Below, one piece after another: positions 7,711-18,111 of a stretch of 64,000 nucleotides of DNA. How positions within the stretch are numbered: the first letter of the stretch is position 1; each line of letters begins with the position of its first letter. The notes under the pieces were generated by a model that saw only the letters and a list, made by a program, of their open reading frames with translations, searched no databases and was not told the DNA's origin. A program made the position numbers and the translations under genes. Origin of the DNA: Methylorubrum populi. GTDB lineage: Bacteria; Pseudomonadota; Alphaproteobacteria; Rhizobiales; Beijerinckiaceae. The stretch lies in contig DYYG01000026.1 in NCBI GenBank assembly GCA_020741775.1, positions 1-64,000 of the forward strand. Direction: 5' to 3'.

Positions 7711-9525
7711 GTGTCAGACTGGCCTCACGGAACCGGCGAGATGGCTGCGCGCATCCGTGCTCACGATTGGGCCTCGACACCCGTCGGTTCGATCGAACAC
7801 TGGACGCAGACCTTGCGCATCGCTGTGGGGATGGTGCTGGCAATGCCAAACCCGGCAACGATTATCTGGGGACCACAACAAATTCAAATATATAACGACG
7901 CCTACATTGACATCGCTAAGGGCCGACATCCCGCGCTCCTCGGTTGCCCCGTCGCTGAGGGCTGGCCGGACGCTTATGACACTGTGATCGCACCGCTCAT
8001 GGAGAGTGTCAGAGCCGGAAGTGCGAGCCGGCTTGTTAGCTTCCCGGTCAAGCTAGAAGGGCCGGATGGTCGGCTTGAGGAGCGTGTCTTTGACACCGAC
8101 TGGTCGCCAATTCGCGACGAAACCGGCGCCGTTGCAGGTGCACTCCAGACGCTGGTCGAGGCGACGGAACGCCTCGTGGTGCAGAAGGCCATGCGCGAGA
8201 GCGAGGCACGGCATCGTCTCTTGATCGGTAGCTGGGCGCAGGCAGTCTGGGAGACCGATGCTGATGGCGTCGTCGTCGCCGACAGCCCAAGTTGGCGCGC
8301 CTATACCGGCCAGACCCAAGAGGAGTGGATCGGTTACGGTTGGCTGAACGCGATCCACCCTGATGATCGCGCCTATGTCGAGAAACAATGGCGCGAAGCA
8401 ATCGAAGTTCGTGGGCTCGTGAACGCCGAGTTCCGCCTTCGTGCCCCCAACGGGGGCTGGCGCTGGACGAACGTCCGAGCGGTCCCCGTTGTCGATGCGA
8501 CCGGGCGTGTCGAGAAATGGGCGGGGATGAACATCGACATCGATGCCCGCAGACGTGCTGAGGCAGCATTGCGCGAAAGTGAGGAGCGGTTCCGCGGCCT
8601 CATCGATGGGTTTGGCCAGTTCAGTTGGGAGGCGTCGGCCGAAGGCCTTATCGAGGTCGATAGTCCTGGCTGGCGCGCATTCACGGGTCAGCGCCTCGAC
8701 GAATGGCTTGGACGTGGCTGGATCAATGCGCTTCACCCTGATGATCAGGAACTCACCGAAGCGAAGTGGCAGCAAGCTTTGGCAGATCGCACCGCGGTCG
8801 ATCACGAATACCGCCTTTGGCATGCTCCAACCGCGCTGTGGCGATGGTCGAACGTCCGCGCCGTACCCATCACAAACTCAGACGGATCAATCCGCAAATG
8901 GTCGGGCGTGAACATCGACGTCACAGACCACCATAAACTGCTGGCGCGCCAAAAGGTGCTGATCAACGAGTTGCAGCACCGGTCGCGCAACCTGATCGGC
9001 GTTGTCACCGCGCTGAGCAACCGGACTATCGGGCGGGGCTCGCCCGTCGAAAGCTTCACGACGCGGCTGAAGGCGCTCAGCCGGGCGCAGGCGCTCCTCA
9101 GTCAATCCGGGAGCGACACCGTCGCGGTCGAGGCGCTGGTGCGCGCCGAACTCGCCGCCCATGCCGATGGCGCGTCCGGTCGTATCACCGTCGTTGGCCC
9201 GGCGGTGCTGCTGACCTCGCAGCAGGTGCAGAACGTCGCTCTCGCGCTGCACGAGTTGACGACCAACGCCGTGAAGTATGGTGCCCTCAAGGAAGAAGCG
9301 GGCCGGCTCGCCGTCACCTGGGAGGTCATCCAGGCTGCGGAGAGCAAGCATTTGGCCCTCGACTGGATCGAAACCGGCGTCGATCTGCAGCCGGAGACGA
9401 TCACGCATCGCGGCTATGGTCGCGAGCTCATCGAGCGGGCCCTTGCCTATGCGCTGGGCGGGCGAACGGATTACACGCTGGCCTCGGGCGGCGTGCGCTG
9501 CCGGATCGAACTACCGCTGTCCTAA
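7711..9525 (+). CDS. PAS-domain sensor histidine kinase, HWE family
   Basis: A soluble 604-residue kinase. The GTG start is preferred because AAGAAGG lies about 9 bases upstream and the conserved GTGEMAARIRAHDWASTPVG segment is retained; an ATG at 7741 is the alternative. An N-terminal PAS-like sensory domain (about 15-150) is followed by two PAS domains with PAC segments (about 160-285 and 290-410). The kinase core has the phospho-acceptor ELQHRSRN (His423) and an N box LHELTTNAVKYG (Asn519). ELQHRSRN with a short ATPase core is the hallmark of HWE/HisKA_2 kinases. A single-domain receiver follows 70 bases downstream and is the likely partner. Confidence 0.88.
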   Translation: MSDWPHGTGEMAARIRAHDWASTPVGSIEHWTQTLRIAVGMVLAMPNPATIIWGPQQIQIYNDAYIDIAKGRHPALLGCPVAEGWPDAYDTVIAPLMESVRAGSASRLVSFPVKLEGPDGRLEERVFDTDWSPIRDETGAVAGALQTLVEATERLVVQKAMRESEARHRLLIGSWAQAVWETDADGVVVADSPSWRAYTGQTQEEWIGYGWLNAIHPDDRAYVEKQWREAIEVRGLVNAEFRLRAPNGGWRWTNVRAVPVVDATGRVEKWAGMNIDIDARRRAEAALRESEERFRGLIDGFGQFSWEASAEGLIEVDSPGWRAFTGQRLDEWLGRGWINALHPDDQELTEAKWQQALADRTAVDHEYRLWHAPTALWRWSNVRAVPITNSDGSIRKWSGVNIDVTDHHKLLARQKVLINELQHRSRNLIGVVTALSNRTIGRGSPVESFTTRLKALSRAQALLSQSGSDTVAVEALVRAELAAHADGASGRITVVGPAVLLTSQQVQNVALALHELTTNAVKYGALKEEAGRLAVTWEVIQAAESKHLALDWIETGVDLQPETITHRGYGRELIERALAYALGGRTDYTLASGGVRCRIELPLS

Positions 9526-9595
9526 CTTAAGCGAAGGTGTTGTCGCGCCAGGATCCGGTAGCGTCGGCGGGTCGGTTCAACCCAAGGGGCCTGCC

Positions 9596-9973
9596 ATGTC
9601 CGAGCCCATTCCCGGCCTCGTTGGACGTCGCGTGCTCGTCGTCGAGGACGAGTATCTGATCGCCCGCGATCTGGAGTACAGCCTGCAGCAGGCGGGGGCT
9701 GACGTGGCCGGGCCTGTGCCGGATGTGCAGCAGGCTCTGATGCTGATCGAGGCGGATGCACTCGACGCCGCGATCCTCGACGTGAATCTCAGGGGTGACT
9801 CGGTCTACGCGGTCGCGGATCAGCTGACCGCCTGCGGCGTCCCGTATCTCTTCGCCACCGGTGACGTGCAAATCGCTGATCGTTCGGATTACCGGTCTCG
9901 TCCGAAGCTGGAAAAGCCGATCCTGAGCGACGAGTTGCTACGTGCTGTTAACAAGCTCGTCGCGCCGTCTTGA
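9596..9973 (+). CDS. Single-domain response regulator
   Basis: A 125-residue receiver with no output domain. It carries the acidic pair in VVEDEYLIARD, the phospho-acceptor Asp in AAILDVNLRGD, the conserved Thr in LFATGD, and Lys-Pro in LEKPI. AAGGGG sits just upstream of the ATG. Stand-alone receivers of this type are commonly paired with HWE kinases in alphaproteobacteria, and the adjacent kinase gene supports this. It may act by protein contact or as a phosphate sink. Confidence 0.88.
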   Translation: MSEPIPGLVGRRVLVVEDEYLIARDLEYSLQQAGADVAGPVPDVQQALMLIEADALDAAILDVNLRGDSVYAVADQLTACGVPYLFATGDVQIADRSDYRSRPKLEKPILSDELLRAVNKLVAPS

Positions 9974-10563
9974 GCATTATCCGCCCTCGCGCGATTTTTC
10001 TGCCCATACAGATCTGATGAGCGGACCTTCGCAAGGTCATCCGCGATGGCTCGGGAGCGGTGGTTCAGCGCCCATCGGCCCAAGGTCGGCTCATGGCGCA
10101 CCTCTGCCCTTGGTGTTCCAGCCGCCAGCACGGAGCCGAGACTGCCCCGAAGACGATCAGGCAAGCTTCGTCCCAAAGGGGCTGGCGGTGCCCGTGCAGC
10201 AAACCCTGGGGCTTGCGCTGCCGCGCTTTGATCCATGCTACTCCGCTCGCTCATCATGCGCCTCGTCCAGGACGTCGTCTGGCTCGAGCCGAGCCCGTTC
10301 AGGCAGGCGGCGATCAGCTAGCCAGCGGTATGAGGCGCGGCCCTTGGACTCGGTAGCGCCGGGTCTTGGGGGTCTGGACGGGCGGCTATCCTACGCTTGA
10401 GCAACATAGCATGTGAGCAAGACGCAACATCGGCGTACGCCGATTGAACCGCCCGCGCGTCAATATTGAACATGCGGACGCAACGACGGGTTCTCTTGGT
10501 TGCGCAAAAACCGCTTGGTAGCATTGACGGGACCTGGCCAGTTCGGGCGGGAGACGTCGCGAC
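9974..10563. other. 590-base gap without a supported gene
   Basis: Open frames exist on both strands (for example 9942-10400 plus and 9889-10257 minus), but they overlap each other, lack good ribosome binding sites and resemble no family I know. The last 150 bases are less GC-rich and probably hold the promoter of the large exported protein downstream. Confidence 0.45.
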
Positions 10564-13500
10564 ATGACCAGCATGAAACGTCGAGGTGGCCCATGGCTCA
10601 TCGCATGGTTCGCCGCATGTCTGGTTCTCCCGCTACTTTGTGTGAGCCAGCTTGCCGCTGCTCAGGATTTCTTGGGCCTGCTCATGCGCGGCATTCAAGA
10701 AAGCACGAAGCTGCCGCCGCGTGGTATGGGGCCACGTCAGGAGACAGGTTCGGCGGACCTTGCGCCAGCTGAGCGGCGCCTATCGCCGCAGGACCGAAGC
10801 TACGTCCAGGAAGACTTGGCTCGCCTCGGTTTCTACGAAGGTCCGCGAGATGGCGATTTAGGATTGAGGACTCGTACCGCGATACGGCGCTTTCAGGCAT
10901 CCCTAAACGAGCCGCAGACAGGTTACTTCTCTTCACGCCAACTCGGGCAGTTGCGGCGGTCCGCGGAGACAGCGCAAATCTCCGGAGCTTTCCGGGGCAC
11001 GAACCTTGATAGCACTCTTCCGGCCCGAGCCGGTGCGCCGACGCCAACCTCAACCCTGACAGGCGCTTCCAACCCGCCAAAGACCAGCGTTGAGGAGGAT
11101 GTGTTGATCGATCGTGCGCGGGGCGGTGGACCGCGCAATGAGTTCTCGCGGGCCGTGCTGAAGCGTTACATCAAGGCAAACCCTTCGATCACTGAGGATC
11201 CGGAGAGTCTCAAGCGTCTTCTCGCTACGCTCGCCTATAGTGAGAATTCCGTCTGGCCGACGTCGGAGAACCTTCAGCGCCAGCGCCGTGTGGCTAACGG
11301 GACCGAGTTTGAGCAAGAGGCCGCACTCGAGGAGTTCAAGCTCTTTCTCGCCTCCGAGGCGACAGGTGCTCCCCTGAAGATCCTGCGGATCCGGACATCG
11401 ATCTTCGGACGCTACGACAGGAAGCGAGGGGCTTTCCCGTTAAACTTCGGCAGCGGTGGCTCAGGCTATACTGATCCAATGGTCCTGGATTGGACCGGCG
11501 GACCGCCCGTCAAGGTCGGCGTCGATGATTGGGACGACATCACCCAATTGCCGATGGCGGAACCGGAGGCGGTTCGGCTGGCTGCCCAGCTCGGCCAGAA
11601 CAGGACCGTGTACGCGGCGATCCGCATGACCGTGAGCAACATCGCGGCAAGCGAACGAGCAGGCGATTCCTCATTGCAGGCCAGCGGCCGGATCGAAAGC
11701 GTCGCCATCCATCTGCCGCCTACGACGCCGGGTGCCGAACTCGGAACGCGCATTGCGACGCTGCCGGTGAAGCGGCCAGTTCTGGCAGAACCCGAGGCTG
11801 TGCGGCCGTCGGAAGCCCGCGATGCGATCGAGAGCTGGACGAGACTTGGGGCCCGAGCCGAGGGTGGGATGCTCGTCGCTCGCCTCGGTCGTCAGGGCGG
11901 TGATGTCCCGGAGGACAGCAGAGCCCTCCAGCGCGCGTTGCTTCATCTCGCCCTCGCACGGTCGCCCGGGATCGCCAACAATCTTCCGAACGTCTTCAAC
12001 ATCAGCGCGCGGCTGCTCACTCCCGCGCAGCATGCGCAGCTTTTCGCACGCCAAATCGATTTCCACTTTATCGACGCGCTCAACAAGGACGTCTTCCGGC
12101 GGCGTGATACTATCGAAATATTTAAGACGAAGTACTTGCCCGCGGTGATCGCGCAACGGCCTCAGTTACCGGTTCGCCTGCGGATCATCTCGCCCGTCCT
12201 GCCGCGGACATACGATCTGGCCCGCGGGTCCTTCCCCATCGACGGATACACGTTCAATCGCTCAGACGGCCAGTTAACCTGGCCCATGCTCGGTGAACTG
12301 TTCGACGTTCGGACCGACCTCGCCTTGTATCCCGATGCGATTGGAGTGGAGGAACGGCAAGCACGGGCGATCAATGACCGCATCCGTAACGGACAGCCCG
12401 GCAAAGGGGCCCGCTTCTACCAAGCGGTGGATCTCGAACTGCTTAGCTTGGCCCCGGCTCATCCGGAGGTGGAGAAGGATTTCGGCTACATCTTCGGGGA
12501 TCAGTTGAACATCCAGTCACGGGGGCTGGACGCCCGCGTGCATCGGCTCGCCTTCTACGAGGACGAGGCGTTGACGCGTTTACTCTGGGACGTTCCGCTC
12601 GACGGGAGGCGCGTTCAGGCGCCGCAGGTCGCTGTAGATCCCCTGCCCAACCTCCCCCTCGGAAAACTGCGGCGCCTCACTCTATGGGGCGCACTCGGGC
12701 TTGCAGCCCGATCAGGCGCAGAGCCGGATTTTCTCGAACGCAGTGCGAAGACCTCGCCCGCCTACGTCAATGCCAGCGAGTTTGACCGCGAGGCGGTGTT
12801 GGACAGCCTTCGCCAGTCCGCCACGGCCGACACGCCCAAACCCGATGAACCGGCCTACCTGATGGGTTCCGTGAAGCTCGGCCAGCATGACGGGCGGACA
12901 GCGTTCGTGGTGGACAGCTTCAGCCTCGCCTACGCGCGGGACGGCACGAAGCCGCAGCCCCGCGATGGGTTGCTTGGCCTCGGGGTTGCGAATCCCGAGG
13001 CAGTGGCCCGCTTTCCGATCGATCCGGCAACGGCGCAGATCCTGATCAAGTCCGAGCCCTCCCGGAGTTTCCAGGCCCTGTTCCGGATCGGATCGCCGAA
13101 GGCCACGCCTGTCGCGAGCACGGCGGGCCCGAAGGCGGACCTGTCGCTGCAGATCGAGGAGATCGTCCTGCTCCACCCCCGTCAGGCGGATCGGGCCGTC
13201 GCTCGCGCGGCGGCAGGCGCGATCGTGGCCGCGCAGGGCGTGGTACCAGCACTGGCTGACCAAGAAGCCATTCGCCTCGCCGTCACGCCCGATCGCGTGC
13301 CCCTCAACGATGAGACGATGGTGCTCTACGTGCTCGCACAGTCGGGGCGCGAGCCGGACGAACAGGCCTTGCGCTGGCTGCTTGTACGTCGATGGAATGC
13401 CGAGCACGATCCGTACGGCACTGGCGGCGAGCACGGAACGGGAGACAACGGCTTGCGCAATGTCTGGGGGACCTTCTTTCCGAAGGGACTCCGAGCGCTC

Positions 13501-14796
13501 TCCGACCAGGATGTCGCGCGCTTCACGCCCGCGTTTCGCCGCTGGAACACTCTTCGCATCGCCGCGCTTCCGCGCAAGGTGACCTTCTTCTGGCACAGCC
13601 ACGACGGCTCCTCGTCATTCGGCAGGCCCGCTCGAAACCATGCCGAGATCCTCGACAAGATCGGAGTGAGCCGGCGCAACCTGGAGGAGAGCTACTACGG
13701 GACCCTGGACTTCCGTACCGACACTTCAGGACAGAGGATCTTTAAAGGCGGCATCATCGAGATGAGCCACCAACCAGGCTCTAACGCAATACCGATGGCA
13801 TACTTCAGGCTGCCGAATCTGCCGGCGTCCGGGGTCGGCGACCAGTATCAGATGTATGTTGATCTCGATATTACCCGCCTGGTCGCCTCGGATGCCAAGA
13901 CCGGGTTGCCTCAAATCGCCTTCGACACCTCCGCCACCGAGGTACGGTGGTGGGGTAGCAGAACTGCGGTCACGCCGCGACCACTGCTCGCCACCTTGAA
14001 GACAGAACCGACAGCGCCCTTGCCGGAAATCCGGGATACCGAGCCCGACATCGTGGGCCTGAAGATCGGGATGGCCATGGCGGAAGCCGAGGCGGCGTTG
14101 GCAGGTCAGATGAAGATCGCCCACGTCCTTGAACACGTGGGAGCCGCCGAGGGAAACTCGCCGCTCGCCACAGTCACGCGGCTCTACGTCCGCGACGATG
14201 GCCTGGAACTCATCAGCGCCCTGTACGCTCCGGAGGCACTTGGCGGGAAGCTCCTCGGCGCACGCCGCGATCTCTACCTAGACAAGTCCGCGGTGACACT
14301 CTCAGCGATCCAGACGAAGCTCGAAGAGAAGTACGGTGCTCCGCTGCGGCCGGACGTCATGAGCTGGGGAAAGACAGCGGACTTGCCCAATTGTGGAACC
14401 GTTGTCTCCGCCATCAACCATCCGTGGCTCGACGCCAGACTTATCCGGGGCGAGGCCATCGGACCGAAGTTCATCGCACCGGACGAGCTTACGCGCGATG
14501 CCGAGGCGGCAGCGCGCTTGCGTACCACGCGCCGCATCTGGACCGTCCAATGGACGTTCGTCGCTCCCGAAGGCCAGCACGAACGCTGTGGGAGCACGGT
14601 GAAGGCTGATTTTCAACCCTCAACGAGACTCGGCTTTGCCGGAGAGCGGGTCCCGGACGATGAGGCGGCGCGACTGACCACTTGGCTCGTCAACCACAAG
14701 GCTCATGCCGACGCCATCAAGGCGGGGCGAGAGTTGATGCAGCAGGATCGTAGCACGGGCGCCGCTGCGAAGGCGCTGCCGGACGTCAAACTGTAG
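10564..14796 (+). CDS. Large exported protein, peptidoglycan-binding domain plus repeated modules
   Basis: A 1410-residue protein of unrecognised overall function. Residues 1-34 form a signal peptide (KRR, hydrophobic core, cleavage near AAAQ). A peptidoglycan-binding type 1 domain follows at about 70-130 (VQEDLARLGFYEGPRDGDLG, then TRTAIRRFQ). The centre carries recurring elements: RGAFPLNF near 288 and RGSFPIDG near 555; EPEAVRLA near 333, NPEAVARF near 808 and DQEAIRLA near 899; and strands such as GRIESVAIHL and LQIEEIVLLHP that look like equivalent positions of tandem beta-rich modules. The last 240 residues form a separate domain starting DIVGLKIGMAMAEAEAAL and including LEEKYGAPL. It is probably periplasmic. 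There is no catalytic motif I recognise, and it stands alone between long gaps. Confidence 0.75.
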   Translation: MTSMKRRGGPWLIAWFAACLVLPLLCVSQLAAAQDFLGLLMRGIQESTKLPPRGMGPRQETGSADLAPAERRLSPQDRSYVQEDLARLGFYEGPRDGDLGLRTRTAIRRFQASLNEPQTGYFSSRQLGQLRRSAETAQISGAFRGTNLDSTLPARAGAPTPTSTLTGASNPPKTSVEEDVLIDRARGGGPRNEFSRAVLKRYIKANPSITEDPESLKRLLATLAYSENSVWPTSENLQRQRRVANGTEFEQEAALEEFKLFLASEATGAPLKILRIRTSIFGRYDRKRGAFPLNFGSGGSGYTDPMVLDWTGGPPVKVGVDDWDDITQLPMAEPEAVRLAAQLGQNRTVYAAIRMTVSNIAASERAGDSSLQASGRIESVAIHLPPTTPGAELGTRIATLPVKRPVLAEPEAVRPSEARDAIESWTRLGARAEGGMLVARLGRQGGDVPEDSRALQRALLHLALARSPGIANNLPNVFNISARLLTPAQHAQLFARQIDFHFIDALNKDVFRRRDTIEIFKTKYLPAVIAQRPQLPVRLRIISPVLPRTYDLARGSFPIDGYTFNRSDGQLTWPMLGELFDVRTDLALYPDAIGVEERQARAINDRIRNGQPGKGARFYQAVDLELLSLAPAHPEVEKDFGYIFGDQLNIQSRGLDARVHRLAFYEDEALTRLLWDVPLDGRRVQAPQVAVDPLPNLPLGKLRRLTLWGALGLAARSGAEPDFLERSAKTSPAYVNASEFDREAVLDSLRQSATADTPKPDEPAYLMGSVKLGQHDGRTAFVVDSFSLAYARDGTKPQPRDGLLGLGVANPEAVARFPIDPATAQILIKSEPSRSFQALFRIGSPKATPVASTAGPKADLSLQIEEIVLLHPRQADRAVARAAAGAIVAAQGVVPALADQEAIRLAVTPDRVPLNDETMVLYVLAQSGREPDEQALRWLLVRRWNAEHDPYGTGGEHGTGDNGLRNVWGTFFPKGLRALSDQDVARFTPAFRRWNTLRIAALPRKVTFFWHSHDGSSSFGRPARNHAEILDKIGVSRRNLEESYYGTLDFRTDTSGQRIFKGGIIEMSHQPGSNAIPMAYFRLPNLPASGVGDQYQMYVDLDITRLVASDAKTGLPQIAFDTSATEVRWWGSRTAVTPRPLLATLKTEPTAPLPEIRDTEPDIVGLKIGMAMAEAEAALAGQMKIAHVLEHVGAAEGNSPLATVTRLYVRDDGLELISALYAPEALGGKLLGARRDLYLDKSAVTLSAIQTKLEEKYGAPLRPDVMSWGKTADLPNCGTVVSAINHPWLDARLIRGEAIGPKFIAPDELTRDAEAAARLRTTRRIWTVQWTFVAPEGQHERCGSTVKADFQPSTRLGFAGERVPDDEAARLTTWLVNHKAHADAIKAGRELMQQDRSTGAAAKALPDVKL

Positions 14797-15277
14797 GATC
14801 AACTCGGATGGTCGCTGACAGACCGTCATCGCATGCCAGAAGCCTGCTCGCGATCTCGGTCGTGGATCTCGACGAGATCGTCTCCGCCGGCGACGAGGGT
14901 CTGAGGCCGAACCGACCGCCCATCCCATCACCGAGCGAGCACGCAGTGATTCGAAGGCAACTCGCTTGCGAAGCACTCGCCCTCCAAGCGCCGTCAGACG
15001 ACTTCATCTGGCTTCGACGAGGCCGTTAGTGCCCCGAGTTGCCAATGATATTCCGGCTCAACCCATCGAGTGCAGGTATTCCATGGCTGCGAGCTCCGGA
15101 TCGTCGCCTGTCTGAGCACCGCGCGGGTGAGGTCAATCAGGCCGGCTCGCCGCCGCTTCCGGTGCCTGCTCCCGCTTCCCCTGTCCCTGCCGCTATTTCC
15201 ACGTTGCCTCCCGACCGGTCGCGCCGCACAAGGGCCCTGCCCCGAGCCGCCACCCCGCCGCAACGAGGAACGCTGGC
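14797..15277. other. 481-base gap without a supported gene
   Basis: Short overlapping frames on both strands (about 73-99 codons) have no recognisable family and no convincing start. The region presumably holds the terminator of the large exported protein and the pepN promoter, but I see no clear hairpin with a T-tract. Confidence 0.4.
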
Positions 15278-17914
15278 ATGCGCACCGAGACACCCCCGAC
15301 CGTTCGCTTGGCCGATTACCGCCCGAGCGATCATCTGATCGACCGGGTGGAGCTCGACGTGCGGCTCGATCCCCGCGACACCCGCGTGACGGCGACGCTG
15401 GCGCTTCGCCCCAACCCGGCGGGCCGGGCCGACGCGCCCCTCGTCCTCGACGGGGACGATCTGACCCTGCTCGGCCTCGCCCTCGACGGCGAGGTGCTGG
15501 CGCCGGAGGCTTACCGGGCCGATGCCTCGGGCCTGACGCTGCCGGACTGCCCGCAGAGGCCCTTCACGCTCCGGATCGAAACGCGGCTCGACCCGACCGC
15601 CAACACCAAGCTGATGGGGCTCTATCGCTCGAGCGGTGTCTATTGCACCCAATGCGAGGCCGACGGCTTCCGGCGGATCACCTACTTCCTCGACCGGCCG
15701 GACGTGCTGTCGGTCTATACCACCCGCATCGATGCGGACCGCGAGAGCGCCCCGGTCCTGCTCGGCAACGGCAATCCCGTAGAGGCCGGCGAGATCCCCG
15801 GCACCGGGCGTCACTACGCGGTCTGGCACGATCCGCTGCCCAAGCCCGCCTACCTCTTCGCCCTGGTCGGCGGGCGCCTCGACCGGGTGACCAAGCGTTT
15901 CACCACCATGGAGGGCCGCGACGTCGCCCTCGCGGTCTATGTCGAGCCCGGCAAGGCGGACCGGGCGGCCTATGCCCTCAATGCCGTCGAGCGCTCGATG
16001 ATCTGGGACGAGCAGGCCTTCGGCCGCGCCTACGATCTCGACGTGTTCAACGTCGTCGCCGTATCCGACTTCAACATGGGCGCGATGGAGAACAAGGGCC
16101 TCAACATCTTCAACGACAAATACGTCCTCGCTAGCCCCGAGACGGCGACCGACGTGGATTATGCCGCCATCGAGGCGATCATCGCCCACGAATATTTCCA
16201 CAACTGGTCGGGCAACCGCGTCACCTGCCGCGACTGGTTCCAGCTCTGTCTCAAGGAGGGCCTGACCGTCTTCCGCGATCAGGAATTCTCGTCCGACATG
16301 CGCTCCCGGGCGGTCCACCGCATCGGGGAGGTGCGAACCCTGCGCGCCCGCCAGTTTCCGGAGGATGCGGGCCCGCTCGCCCATCCGGTGCGGCCCAAGC
16401 AATATGCCGAGATCAACAACTTCTACACGGCGACCGTCTACGAGAAGGGTGCCGAGATCGTGCGGATGCTGCGCACGCTGATCGGCGAGGCCGCCTTCCG
16501 CGCCGGCATGGACCGCTACTTCGCCGACAATGATGGCCGGGCGGCCACGGTCGAGGACTTCCTGAAGGCCTTCGAGGCGGTAACCGGCCGCGACCTTACC
16601 CGCTTCGCCGAGTGGTACGAGCGCCCCGGAACGCCGCGGGTCGCGGTCTCCGGCCATTACGACGCGGCCGCACGGACCTACCGCCTCGATTTCCGCCAGA
16701 CCCGGCCGGGGGCGGGCGCCGACGCTCCGCCCCTGATCGTCCCCATCAGCCTCGGCCTTGTCGGGCCCGACGGCCCCCTCGATCAGGCGACCAGCGACCG
16801 CGTCGAGGACGGCGTGTTCGTCCTCGACGCAGCCGAGGACAGCCTCACCTTCACGAACGTCGCGGCCGAGCCGGTGCCGTCGCTGTTCCGCGGCTTCTCG
16901 GCACCGGTCCGCGTCGAGATCTCCCTCGACGACGCCGCCCGCCTGACCCTGCTGCGCCACGATCCCGACAGCTTCAACCGCTGGGAGGCGGCCCAGCGCA
17001 TCGCCACCGGCCTCATCACCGCGCAGATCCGTGGCGCGACGACGGAGGCCGCCGGCGCCGACCGCTTCGTCGCCGCCCTCGGGGCCTTTCTCGACGCGGA
17101 AGCCCTGCGCGATCCGGCTTTCGCCGCGCAGGTCCTCGCCCTGCCGAGTGAGGGCGACCTCGCCGACGAGATCGGGCAGGCGATCGATCCGGACGCCATC
17201 TTCCGGGCCCGCCGCGACCTGCGCCGCCGCCTCGGTGCGGGGCTGCGCGACCGGCTGCTGACCCTGCGCGAGGCCCTGGCCGAGCCCGTCGGCGCGGCGT
17301 TCTCGCCGGATGCCGCCTCCGCCGGGCGCCGGGCCCTGCGCAACGCCGCCCTCGACCTGATCGCCGCCGCCGACCCTGCTGCGGGCATCGCGCTCGCCCA
17401 GGAGCAGATCGCGGCGGCCACCAACATGACCGACCGGCTCGCGGCTTTGTCCACCCTCGCGCTGCTGCCCGGCACGACAAGGGAGACGGCGCTCGCCGCC
17501 TTCGCCGAGCGCTACGACTCCGAGCCGCTCGTGCTCGACAAGTGGTTCGCGATCCAGGCGACGATCCCGGAGGATGGAACCATCGAGCGCATCCGCCGGC
17601 TCCGGGAGCATCCGGCCTTCGCGATGACCAACCCGAACCGTGTGCGAGCCCTGATCGGCAGCTTCAGCCTCGCCAACCCGACGCAGTTCAACCGGCTCGA
17701 CGGCGCCGGATATGACCTCGTCGCCGAGACGATCCTGGCCCTCGACGGGACCAATCCGCAGGTTGCCGCGCGCCTGATGACGGCCTTCGGCCCCTGGCGC
17801 CGGCTCGAGGCGGAGCGCCGGTCCTTGGCCGAGGCCGCCTTGCGTCGCATCGCTGCCACGCCCAGCCTTTCTCGTGATGTGACCGATATCGGGACACGAA
17901 GCTTGGCCGGCTAG
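15278..17914 (+). CDS. pepN: Aminopeptidase N (M1 metallopeptidase)
   Basis: An 878-residue cytosolic zinc aminopeptidase that removes N-terminal residues from peptides. The exopeptidase motif GAMEN is at 268-272 and the zinc site HEYFH at 304-308, with the third ligand E327 in LCLKEGLTVFRDQEF. Length and the long helical C-terminal half match E. coli-type PepN. It is followed by a sensor kinase on the same strand after a gap of nearly 200 bases. Confidence 0.95.
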   Translation: MRTETPPTVRLADYRPSDHLIDRVELDVRLDPRDTRVTATLALRPNPAGRADAPLVLDGDDLTLLGLALDGEVLAPEAYRADASGLTLPDCPQRPFTLRIETRLDPTANTKLMGLYRSSGVYCTQCEADGFRRITYFLDRPDVLSVYTTRIDADRESAPVLLGNGNPVEAGEIPGTGRHYAVWHDPLPKPAYLFALVGGRLDRVTKRFTTMEGRDVALAVYVEPGKADRAAYALNAVERSMIWDEQAFGRAYDLDVFNVVAVSDFNMGAMENKGLNIFNDKYVLASPETATDVDYAAIEAIIAHEYFHNWSGNRVTCRDWFQLCLKEGLTVFRDQEFSSDMRSRAVHRIGEVRTLRARQFPEDAGPLAHPVRPKQYAEINNFYTATVYEKGAEIVRMLRTLIGEAAFRAGMDRYFADNDGRAATVEDFLKAFEAVTGRDLTRFAEWYERPGTPRVAVSGHYDAAARTYRLDFRQTRPGAGADAPPLIVPISLGLVGPDGPLDQATSDRVEDGVFVLDAAEDSLTFTNVAAEPVPSLFRGFSAPVRVEISLDDAARLTLLRHDPDSFNRWEAAQRIATGLITAQIRGATTEAAGADRFVAALGAFLDAEALRDPAFAAQVLALPSEGDLADEIGQAIDPDAIFRARRDLRRRLGAGLRDRLLTLREALAEPVGAAFSPDAASAGRRALRNAALDLIAAADPAAGIALAQEQIAAATNMTDRLAALSTLALLPGTTRETALAAFAERYDSEPLVLDKWFAIQATIPEDGTIERIRRLREHPAFAMTNPNRVRALIGSFSLANPTQFNRLDGAGYDLVAETILALDGTNPQVAARLMTAFGPWRRLEAERRSLAEAALRRIAATPSLSRDVTDIGTRSLAG

Positions 17915-18111
17915 TTAAGACTCTGTTGAGAAAAGCCTTTTCGCGACTCGCAAACGTCGCGATGCCAGTCGGGAGCCCGGAAGAGTCAACCGACCCTTCC
18001 AAAATCGGCGTGGACAAAAGCCGATGCCCGATGTCCAATATGAATACGATTCGTAACCGCCGGTTCGACCCCGGCCGAAGCGCCGTTTCCAGCCAGTGCA
18101 GAGGTGTCGAT

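Noticed and set aside
9889-10257. Minus-strand 122-codon frame in the 590-base gap
   Set aside because: Overlaps the receiver gene end, has no ribosome binding site and resembles no family.
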